Below are positions 28,379 to 36,182 of a stretch of 64,000 nt of DNA, piece after piece. The translations under genes were made by a program, and so were the position numbers. The notes under the pieces are model-generated. The model worked only from the letters and a program-made list of their open reading frames with translations, searched no databases and was not told the DNA's origin. This DNA comes from Pseudomonas sp. WJP1. GTDB taxonomy: Bacteria; Pseudomonadota; Gammaproteobacteria; Pseudomonadales; Pseudomonadaceae. The DNA lies in contig NZ_CP110128.1 in assembly GCF_028471945.1 (NCBI RefSeq), positions 3,956,501 through 4,020,500 of the forward strand, read 5' to 3'. Numbering within the stretch: position 1 is the stretch's first letter; every line of letters begins with the position of its first letter.

Positions 28379-28630
28379 TTACTTGGCCGCCATCAAGCGA
28401 TTGACTTCGCTTCGCACCATGTTCGAGAACTCCGGTGGCGACATGCCGTCCAGCTCGGCGCGGACCCACTCGGCCCATTTGCCCTTGCGCTTGGCGCGCT
28501 CGCCGAACAGCCGCGCGGCTTCGCCCTTGGCCTTGCCCAGGTTGTTCTGCCAGAGTTCGAACAGACGGGATTTCTCGTCTTCCAGCGCTGCGCGCTCGGC
28601 AAGGGGTTTGTCGGCCAGATTGAAACTCAT
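28379..28630 (-). CDS. Small conserved hypothetical protein
   Basis: An 83-residue, highly charged soluble protein (MSFNLADKPLAERAALEDEK...). It is mostly helical, with a basic centre (GERAKRKGKWAEWVRAEL). No known domain or signal peptide. The real start is at 28630; the open frame continues upstream without a ribosome site. Tail-to-tail with the LysR gene, 10 bases apart. Confidence 0.75.
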   Translation of the reverse strand: MSFNLADKPLAERAALEDEKSRLFELWQNNLGKAKGEAARLFGERAKRKGKWAEWVRAELDGMSPPEFSNMVRSEVNRLMAAK

Positions 28631-28793
28631 GGAAATTACCTGCTGCGTAAATAGGCGACATCTTACACTGTAGGTGGAAATGTCCTGCGCTGGATTTTTC
28701 AACAGGATGGCGTCCGCCCGCAAGATCACTGCAACTTTTTCCGTCGCGCCGGACTCCATTGTTCAATGCCCATTAACTGCAAGGAGTCACCCA

Positions 28794-29111
28794 ATGGCCC
28801 GCAAAACCGCCGCACAAGCCGCCGAAGACCAGATCAAGGACCAGGCTTTCAGCGAACTTCAGTCACTGATCGAAGAGTCGGAGAAACTGCTCAAGAGCAG
28901 TGCGTCACTGGTCGGAGAAGAAGCAGACACGCTTCGCGGACAAATCGCCCAGAAACTCCAGCAGGCACGGGACTCGGTCACCAGCGTGCGCGCCCGGACC
29001 CTGCCGGCGGTGGAGGCCACTGAGACCTATATTGGCGGGCACCCATGGCAGACCGTGGCCATTTCCGCAGGATTTGGGTTGGTCGTGGGCTTGTTGTTGG
29101 GCCGCCGCTAA
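28794..29111 (+). CDS. DUF883/ElaB-YqjD-like membrane-anchored protein
   Basis: A 105-residue protein. Residues 10-75 are a long charged helix, and the C-terminus is one membrane helix rich in Gly ending GLLLGRR, the standard DUF883 anchor. E. coli YqjD and ElaB of this family sit in the inner membrane and bind ribosomes in stationary phase. AAGGAG stands 8 bases before the ATG at 28794. Confidence 0.88.
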   Translation: MARKTAAQAAEDQIKDQAFSELQSLIEESEKLLKSSASLVGEEADTLRGQIAQKLQQARDSVTSVRARTLPAVEATETYIGGHPWQTVAISAGFGLVVGLLLGRR

Positions 29112-29142
29112 ATCTGCGAGACCACCTGTTGAAACGTGGCCT

Positions 29143-29244
29143 CTGTAGGAGCGAGCCTGCTCGCGATGGTCGTTAACGAAGACACGTGTTTACTGGTTAA
29201 ACGCGGCGTCCAGAAGTCCATCGCGAGCGGGCTCGCTCCTACAG
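29143..29244. repeat. REP pair
   Basis: CTGTAGGAGCGAGCCTGCTC and GAGCGGGCTCGCTCCTACAG face each other between the DUF883 gene and dpkA, with TCGCGATGG / CCATCGCGA extending the symmetry. The right arm ends directly at the stop codon of dpkA. Confidence 0.85.
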
Positions 29245-30285
29245 TCAGAGCCCCGCTAACTCCCGCAAATTCGCCAGTGTATCTGCATCCAGCGCAATAC
29301 CCTCAGCGTTGGACTTCGCCCGCTGATGATGCCGCCGATCCCCCGGCAACCGCTTGAGCCCCACACCGTGCATCTGCCGCACCAGTTCCTGGCTGCGCTC
29401 GGCAAAGCTCTGCCCGGCTGCCTTGCTCGGGTCGATCACGATCAACAGTTGGCCGGTCCACGGGGTCTTGGCCCCCGGGTGGTTCTTCCAGTCGAACTCG
29501 AACGAGAAATTGCCGCCGGTCAACGCCGCCGCCAACAGCTCCACCATCATCGACAGCGCTGAACCCTTGTGGCCGCCAAACGGCAGCAACGCGCCACCCT
29601 CCAGAATCGCTTTCGGGTCCTGGGTCGGCTGGCCGAGGCCATCGACGCCCATCCCCGGCGGCAAGCGTTCACCCTTGCGCGCGGCGATCTGCACATCGCC
29701 ATGGGCGATCGCGCTGGTGGCCAGGTCGAAGACAATCGGCTCACCGCCTGCTCGTGGGGCCGCGAAGGCTATCGGGTTGGTGCCGAACAGCGGGCGATCG
29801 GCGCCGTGCGGCACCACGCAGGTCATGCTGTTGACCACGCTCAATGCCACCAGCCCTTCATAGGCGAACGGCTCGACGTCCGGCCACAACGCCGCGAAAT
29901 GATGGGAGTTACGAATCGCCAATACCGCAATGCCGGCACTGCGAGCCTTCTCTACCAGCAAGGCGCGGGCGGCGGCGAGCGCCGGTTGGGCGAAGCCATT
30001 GCCTGCGTCGACCCGGACAAAACCCGAGGCGACGTCCTCGACCACAGGCTTGGCCTGGCCATTGACCCAGCCGCTTTTCAGCGTCGACACGTAGCCGGGA
30101 ATACGGAACACGCCATGGCTGTGGGCGCCATCGCGCTCGGCACCGGCGCAGTTGAGGGCCAGTGTTTTGGCGACCTCGGTGGAGGTGCCGTGACGAACGA
30201 AAATGCGTTCGAGCAACAGCACCAGAGAATCAAAATCCAGGGTTGAGTTGGCCGAACTGACTGCCATTTCAGGCGAAGCGGTCAT
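29245..30285 (-). CDS. dpkA: Delta1-piperideine-2-carboxylate / pyrroline-2-carboxylate reductase
   Basis: A 346-residue enzyme of the LDH2/MDH2 oxidoreductase family. It matches my memory of Pseudomonas DpkA over its whole length: AERDGAHSHGVFRIPGY, NSHHFAALWPDVEPFA, PFGGHKGSALSMMVELL, and a PGDRR segment near the end. It reduces the cyclic imines of D-lysine and D-proline breakdown to L-pipecolate and L-proline with NADPH. It stands alone, divergent from the large toxin-like gene. Confidence 0.9.
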   Translation of the reverse strand: MTASPEMAVSSANSTLDFDSLVLLLERIFVRHGTSTEVAKTLALNCAGAERDGAHSHGVFRIPGYVSTLKSGWVNGQAKPVVEDVASGFVRVDAGNGFAQPALAAARALLVEKARSAGIAVLAIRNSHHFAALWPDVEPFAYEGLVALSVVNSMTCVVPHGADRPLFGTNPIAFAAPRAGGEPIVFDLATSAIAHGDVQIAARKGERLPPGMGVDGLGQPTQDPKAILEGGALLPFGGHKGSALSMMVELLAAALTGGNFSFEFDWKNHPGAKTPWTGQLLIVIDPSKAAGQSFAERSQELVRQMHGVGLKRLPGDRRHHQRAKSNAEGIALDADTLANLRELAGL

Positions 30286-30468
30286 CTGAAGCTCCAGTTT
30301 TATTGTTAGAGGCGGGCAACAGGTCGATTAAGTGCTTTCTTACCGCCGTCCTGTCAAGTCTCTCGCACAAGCAATATGTACCGCACCCCGCCTTTTCCCG
30401 GCCCCTACTGTTGCCCCTCGACCCAACGACCTGCGCTGAACACCGTCGCAGCCCATCGAGGAAACACC

Positions 30469-33400
30469 ATGACGACAACTGCATTGCCGTATTTTTTTGA
30501 CGAAGCCTTGTCTGCATCCAGTACCACGCCACTCGGCGAACGGGAAACCGCGCTGGGCTTTACCCTGGACGATCTGGACTGGCTGAACACGGTTTATCTA
30601 CCGACCCAGGCAGCCCGCAAAGCCCATGAAAAACCGATGCTGGCCTTTCAGCTGCTGTTGTCTTTGGCCGACGAGACCGGCAATCCACTGGCCGGCGCCT
30701 TTATCATGAGCCGGCCCAACGATGGCGAAGTCACGCTCTACACACCGTGGAAAGGCTTGAGCAAATTCGCGGGTATGGCCGAGCTCAAGAGCAAACTCAA
30801 GGAATGGCTGGCGCAGGCCACTGGAAAACGTGAACTGTTGCGGTTCCTCTCCATCGAACAACGCCTGCCCTTGGCCGCTGCCACGGAACTCGACATCGCC
30901 ACCCGCGAAATCGAAGGCGCGGTATTCGCAGATCAGGAACTCACGCTCAAGCAACAGCAGGAAAAAAACCTCAAGGCGATGGCGGGCGAGTTGGTCAAGA
31001 TGCCCACCTTGCAATCGATGCTGGACGACCTCCCAAGCCTGCTTGAGACATTCTGGAACACGCCCATGGGCAATGGCCTGGCGCGCCAGGCTTTTTTCGC
31101 CGAGGGCCTGCGCGACACTTTTCACGCGAAGCTGTTGTACCAGCGCCAACAGGGCACTCTGACCACAGAGCAATACCTGCAACTGATGAAGGTCAGCCTC
31201 GCCCCGGCCACGGGCGATCCCCTTCGCATCGAAAAAGTGCGGATCACCGCCCCCCTCAAACCTTTCGCGGAGCTTGCCTCGACCCTGATGATCGGTCGCG
31301 CGAACACCCTCGGTTTCCTTTACAGCCCGTCCCGAGGCGTCGACGTCACAAGCAACCTGTCGGCGGTGAAAACAATCCTGCGACAGATGCTCAGAAGCGA
31401 AGGGCATGAAGACACGCTGCTCAACTTCATGTCACTGGACGAACGCAGCACGTTTACTGAACTGGAGCCGAACGATTGGGTGCTCGTCGGTCAGCCCGTC
31501 GTCGGCGCGGTGTTTGCTAGCGTGATGGCTGACATCATCGATAAACAACGGCAAAACCTCAGCAATGCCTTGAGCCTTTACCGTGAAAGCGAAGGCACGC
31601 AGGACCCTCATGCCTTACTCGACAATGCCCTGGACGTCCGGGGGTTGATCGATCAGCGCTTGCTGCTGCGCGACAGCGCAGGACGCTGGAGCACTCGTCC
31701 GGACCGACGCATGAGCGCACGACCGGCCATAGTGCGCGGCGGGTTGGCCAAAACGGAGCTGTCGCTGCTGGGCTCGGTCGAACAGGCGCTCGATCAACGC
31801 CTTGAAAAACACCCGGCCATTCCCACCACAGCCAGCACATTCTCCGAGGCACAAAACCTCGTCAGTTCATCATTGGCGGATTTGCAGTCAAGTTTTACCC
31901 ATACCCTGGCAACGGCACTGCGCAGTGAATTGAAGCTTCGCGCCGTCTCGCGCACCCTGGGTGCGACGGAACAGGCGATCATCAAAACCGTGCTCGATAC
32001 GCCTACACGCGTGCAACGAGCGGCGTTGAACGGCTTTTTTCCGGAGGTCTTCTCCCTCGCGTTGAAGGCTGGCGCCGCTGTAACCCCGCTGAAGCTGGCC
32101 AGTTGTTTTGTCCTGACCGAACGGGGCGGCCTGGATCCGGTGCATTCGGGCAAGGCCATCTTGTGGACGCCGGCACTGGGATTTGAAGCGTTCAAGGCAC
32201 TGACGCCGCTCAAGGACGAGCTGGAACGGCGCCTCAAGGACGACAATCATCGTTGCATGCTTCTGGAAAACCTCGGTCGCAGCGAGCGATCGCCAGGCAA
32301 GGCCTACACGCTGGCGCCGCTGCAACGGGTCCATGGGCATTTTCTCGACAATTTGCAAAAACCCTTCGTTGATCTGGACCAGGCCTTCGTCACCCGTGCA
32401 CTGGCCACCCCGCTCGCCCCTGCGCCGCTGGCCAGCCTGCTCAATCTGGTGGCCCTGCGCGAGCCCATGACCGGGCTGAGCCATGCGACCGACATCGCCC
32501 AGTCCCTGATCACCCAGCAAAAACTGCCGACCTGGCTGGCCAAGGCACCGATCAAAGAGCTGATCCTGCATGGCGAACTGCTTGAGCAATACCAGAACAA
32601 CGTCAAGGACGACGAGGATTACCTCAGCGGCATCCGCTCATTACCGCGCACCGCCCACCATGAACTGGAACAACAGCTCAAGGCAGACGGTTTCAACCTT
32701 GATCCGGACAAGGTCCAGGTCCAGATCGCGAGCCCCTGGTCTGCGCCCCGCAACCAGACCCTGACCGAGTTTGCGCTGGCGCATCTCAAGGACCTGGACA
32801 CGGTCTCCCTCAAACTGACGTCGCTGGACACCACGGTCATTCCAGAGGGCATGAACGAACGTTATGTCAAAGACCTGATACGCGACCTGAAACCCGGTGA
32901 GCATCAGCAAAAAATACTCAGCGCGGCCCTTGCAGACACCGTGGCAAATGCCGATCGCAGGCAACGTTTTTACAAGCAACTGCCCTGGCAACTGATGCAC
33001 CACGCCCACGTGGAAAAACTGCAGGAACGCCTGAGCGAAACCGGTTTCGACCTGATCCGCCAGGTCATGGACATGCCTGATGCCATCGCCCGTAAAGCCG
33101 TCGAGGGGGCCCATGCGATCATCCGCCCCCTGGAGTTGCTCGGCGTCAGGAGCGGACAAACCGTCAAGGTGCCAGGCGTCTATCTGATCGGTTCATCGGC
33201 CGACAGCACAGCGCCGCAGGTGCTTGTCGCCCCTCACAGTCCACGACACGGGATAAAGGAATACGCCAGCGAAACCCAGCTGCTGGCAGAGCTGAAGTCG
33301 CGCGGCGCATTGCTTGATTGGGTCCTCATGAACCTGAGGAATCTTGATCGGTTTTCACTGGAGACCCGGATGGCAACGCGCGGCAACCGGGCTAAAAGAG

Positions 33401-35028
33401 CCGGGTCGGTGGCCACGCAGACCGAGGTCACGCTGGCGTCCAATCCAATCAAGGGGCACCTGTTCGGGCACTTGTTCAATGACAATGCCGCGTTATTGGG
33501 CCGATTGCTCGGTTGTCAGTCCGATGACAGGAAACAGAGTCAATGGGCAACCATCAAGCACGTTCTGGGTGAAGACCTGCACGCGGCGTATTCGTTTTTC
33601 ATGGGCAAGCTCGCCTACCCTGTCACGGTGTACCACAGCTACCTGGACATCAAGCAATCCGCCGAAGACCTGCAAACGCACAAATGGGGGGCGGCCATCA
33701 GGGCGTTCATCAGCGGCATCGCTCAACTCGCCTCGTTGCGCCAATCGCTGGACACTCACGCGCTGTCGACCTCTACGTCGACTGATGCGGAGCAAGAAAA
33801 ACCCGAAGCTGCCTGCAAATGGCAGGACATCAAGGTCACCGCCCCCGAGCGCACAAAGTTACAGCGCCATGAAAACCTCCACGTTGACCTGGGTGCGCTC
33901 AAGCCTGACTCAACGCCGGGCCTCTACGCGCATCCGACGACCAGGCAACTTTACGGGCCGGTGGAAGGCAAGGTATTTCCGGTGGCCAAACGCGGCACTC
34001 AATGGCGCATCGCCAGCGCCCAGAAGCTCGGCCCTTATCTGCGGCAAAACACATCGAAACAGTGGGTGCTCGACCGGAAAGCACCGACACCGCAATTCGG
34101 CCTTATCAGTCGGCTGGATGCGCTGGAGGCGGCTTGGGACGGCATGAACGTCGACGCCCGTGGAATGCCGCAGATTCGACGTATTTTCCCGCACAAGGCC
34201 AGACAGATCGACCAGGCGCTGGACCAGGCAACGAGCTATGCCTGGACCTGCTTTCAAAACCTGCAGTTGCTGAACAACGCCGACGACACGGACACCCCCG
34301 TGCATCAACTCATCAAGCGTTTCATCGATGTGCCAGAGGTGCTGCCCGCGCATGTGCAAAAGCTGGAAAAGGTCGTGGGCGATATCTTTAGCGCCTTGCT
34401 GGACCCCACACTTAGAAAGGCCAAGTCCGATCGCTTTGTCGTCGGCAGGGTAATCGACAGCGCAGACAGTACATTCGGCTTTATCGTACCCAAGGACAAA
34501 ACGAAGACGATCTATCTGGGAGAAAGATTCTTCGACCCCGATTTCGAGCATTACCGCCGACATCTTTCCGACACCACGTTCCCGATCCACACGCATGCCC
34601 GGGCGATAACGCTCCTGCACGAGCTTTCACACATTGCTTGTAAAACCGAGGACATTTCCTACCTGGACCCTGGCAGACCCTTCCCCGACCTGATCGGCAC
34701 GGCCAGCGCGACCGCCATTGCTCTCAAGGATGCATTGACCGACGTTCAGAACACCGCACTGGCAAAAGAGACGCCTTACACTCGATTGTTCATGACTCAG
34801 GATCCCGACACCGGCGAGTGGGAAGACCCGGGAAGTACCACATTTGAAGATACCGATCGGGTAAGGACGCATATTCTGGCGTTGACCGGCGCAGACAACC
34901 TGGCCGGTGCTCGCGACATCTTCAAACATAATTCACTGACCCGGCTGGCGGTACAACTTGGAAATGCCGACAGCGTGGCCTGGTTAATCAGCCATCTCGG
35001 ACGCGAGTTACACGTCAATACACCTTGA
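30469..35028 (+). CDS. Giant dermonecrotic-toxin-like protein with C-terminal HExxH motif
   Basis: A 1519-residue protein resembling the Pseudomonas proteins annotated with a dermonecrotic toxin domain (DUF6543 type). Four copies of a 55-65 residue motif are visible near residues 76-130, 272-330, 545-607 and 903-960; each has L-[YW]-[TS]-P-x-x-G or a close variant, then helices rich in Leu. From about 1140 a different region begins, and HELSH at 1384-1388 is a zinc metallopeptidase signature followed by KTED. No signal peptide is seen. GAGGAAACACC precedes the ATG; the frame is open upstream without a better start. No secretion or immunity gene lies nearby. The zinc protease activity is inferred from the motif alone. 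Confidence 0.8.
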   Translation: MTTTALPYFFDEALSASSTTPLGERETALGFTLDDLDWLNTVYLPTQAARKAHEKPMLAFQLLLSLADETGNPLAGAFIMSRPNDGEVTLYTPWKGLSKFAGMAELKSKLKEWLAQATGKRELLRFLSIEQRLPLAAATELDIATREIEGAVFADQELTLKQQQEKNLKAMAGELVKMPTLQSMLDDLPSLLETFWNTPMGNGLARQAFFAEGLRDTFHAKLLYQRQQGTLTTEQYLQLMKVSLAPATGDPLRIEKVRITAPLKPFAELASTLMIGRANTLGFLYSPSRGVDVTSNLSAVKTILRQMLRSEGHEDTLLNFMSLDERSTFTELEPNDWVLVGQPVVGAVFASVMADIIDKQRQNLSNALSLYRESEGTQDPHALLDNALDVRGLIDQRLLLRDSAGRWSTRPDRRMSARPAIVRGGLAKTELSLLGSVEQALDQRLEKHPAIPTTASTFSEAQNLVSSSLADLQSSFTHTLATALRSELKLRAVSRTLGATEQAIIKTVLDTPTRVQRAALNGFFPEVFSLALKAGAAVTPLKLASCFVLTERGGLDPVHSGKAILWTPALGFEAFKALTPLKDELERRLKDDNHRCMLLENLGRSERSPGKAYTLAPLQRVHGHFLDNLQKPFVDLDQAFVTRALATPLAPAPLASLLNLVALREPMTGLSHATDIAQSLITQQKLPTWLAKAPIKELILHGELLEQYQNNVKDDEDYLSGIRSLPRTAHHELEQQLKADGFNLDPDKVQVQIASPWSAPRNQTLTEFALAHLKDLDTVSLKLTSLDTTVIPEGMNERYVKDLIRDLKPGEHQQKILSAALADTVANADRRQRFYKQLPWQLMHHAHVEKLQERLSETGFDLIRQVMDMPDAIARKAVEGAHAIIRPLELLGVRSGQTVKVPGVYLIGSSADSTAPQVLVAPHSPRHGIKEYASETQLLAELKSRGALLDWVLMNLRNLDRFSLETRMATRGNRAKRAGSVATQTEVTLASNPIKGHLFGHLFNDNAALLGRLLGCQSDDRKQSQWATIKHVLGEDLHAAYSFFMGKLAYPVTVYHSYLDIKQSAEDLQTHKWGAAIRAFISGIAQLASLRQSLDTHALSTSTSTDAEQEKPEAACKWQDIKVTAPERTKLQRHENLHVDLGALKPDSTPGLYAHPTTRQLYGPVEGKVFPVAKRGTQWRIASAQKLGPYLRQNTSKQWVLDRKAPTPQFGLISRLDALEAAWDGMNVDARGMPQIRRIFPHKARQIDQALDQATSYAWTCFQNLQLLNNADDTDTPVHQLIKRFIDVPEVLPAHVQKLEKVVGDIFSALLDPTLRKAKSDRFVVGRVIDSADSTFGFIVPKDKTKTIYLGERFFDPDFEHYRRHLSDTTFPIHTHARAITLLHELSHIACKTEDISYLDPGRPFPDLIGTASATAIALKDALTDVQNTALAKETPYTRLFMTQDPDTGEWEDPGSTTFEDTDRVRTHILALTGADNLAGARDIFKHNSLTRLAVQLGNADSVAWLISHLGRELHVNTP

Positions 35029-35125
35029 CGGCGGAAAATAAACAGCCGTTTGATGGGTAAATGCCATGACGGCTGTTCTCGTCGACTGCCCTCAAGGTTA
35101 GAATGCGGGAAATCAGGATGAGTCA

Positions 35126-36127
35126 ATGACCGACAGCCCACTCTCACAAGCCCAGTTTGACGCCATCACCGAGGCCGCCGCGCATTGGTGCATGCGCCTG
35201 CATGCACCTGACTGCACCGCTTCGGAGCGGCAGGCATTCGAGCAGTGGCTGGATGTTCATCCGCTGCACCTGGTCGAATACGAGGCCATGCTGGAAATCT
35301 GGGACGTTGCAGGCGACCTGCCACGCCCCGAATCCAACATTGTGCCAATGGTTCGCCCCACCCGGACACCCTGGCGCACTGTCGGCATGGCGGCGGCCGT
35401 GTGCGCACTGGCGCTGCCGTTGGCGGCTTACAGCGGCTGGAACCTGGGGTGGCTGCCCGATTCGTACCAACACTTCGAGGCGACCGACAATGTGCGTCAG
35501 GTCACCTTGAAGGACGGCAGCCAGGTGGAACTGAACCTGGGCAGCGAGTTGACCTACAGCAACTACAAGGATCGACGCCAGGTCACCCTGGGCAAAGGCG
35601 AAGCCTTTTTCAGCGTCAGTCACGACACATCCCACCCGTTCGTGGTCAAGGCCGCCGAAGGCCGGATCCGCGTCACCGGGACAAAATTCAACGTCTGGAT
35701 GTATGAAGACCAGGTCAAAGTGAACCTGATCGAAGGCTCGGTACTGGTCAGCAGCAACGATGACCTGCCGGGGGACGGCTTGAGGCTTGGCCCTTCGATG
35801 CAAGCGAGCTACGGCCATGGCGACTACATGCCGCGGATCAGCCAGACCTACGACAACGACAACTCGCTGGCCTGGCGCAGCGGCAAACTGGTGCTCGACG
35901 ACCTGGCGCTCAACGATGCCCTGCCGTTGATCAACCGTTACCTGGAAAACCCCTTGGTGGTCGCCGACAACAGTACCGGCGCAATCCGCATCGGCGGCAT
36001 CTACAACATCAAGGAACTCAATACCCTGGTGACGTCCCTGCCCAAGGTGCTGCCGGTCTACCTGACCCGCAACAAGGACGGCAACCCGGTTCTCAACTCG
36101 ATTCCGCAGCAAGCCCCGAAAAGCTGA
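35126..36127 (+). CDS. FecR-family anti-sigma regulator (orphan)
   Basis: A 333-residue FecR/FpvR-type protein. The cytoplasmic N-terminal domain (residues 1-85) includes the usual W-[C/L]-x-R-L and FEQWLDVHPLHLVEYE pattern. One membrane helix lies near 90-108. The periplasmic FecR domain contains VTLKDGSQVELNLGSELTY, and a C-terminal STN-like part contains PLVVADNSTGAIRIGG. Such proteins pass the signal of a loaded TonB receptor to an ECF sigma factor. Neither a sigma gene nor a signalling receptor is adjacent. The neighbour is pvdQ, so it may belong to pyoverdine control, but this is only positional. Confidence 0.83.
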   Translation: MTDSPLSQAQFDAITEAAAHWCMRLHAPDCTASERQAFEQWLDVHPLHLVEYEAMLEIWDVAGDLPRPESNIVPMVRPTRTPWRTVGMAAAVCALALPLAAYSGWNLGWLPDSYQHFEATDNVRQVTLKDGSQVELNLGSELTYSNYKDRRQVTLGKGEAFFSVSHDTSHPFVVKAAEGRIRVTGTKFNVWMYEDQVKVNLIEGSVLVSSNDDLPGDGLRLGPSMQASYGHGDYMPRISQTYDNDNSLAWRSGKLVLDDLALNDALPLINRYLENPLVVADNSTGAIRIGGIYNIKELNTLVTSLPKVLPVYLTRNKDGNPVLNSIPQQAPKS

Positions 36128-36158
36128 AGGCCGCCACCCTTGCGGGGTGCGGCCTTCA
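36126..36158. terminator. Hairpin between the FecR-like gene and pvdQ
   Basis: GAAGGCCGC pairs with GCGGCCTTC, and an inner ACCC/GGGG continues the stem with a bulge. It directly follows the FecR-like stop codon and lies before the convergent pvdQ end. The T-rich tail is weak. Confidence 0.6.
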
Positions 36159-36182
36159 TGTCTCGATCAAATACCCGCCAAC

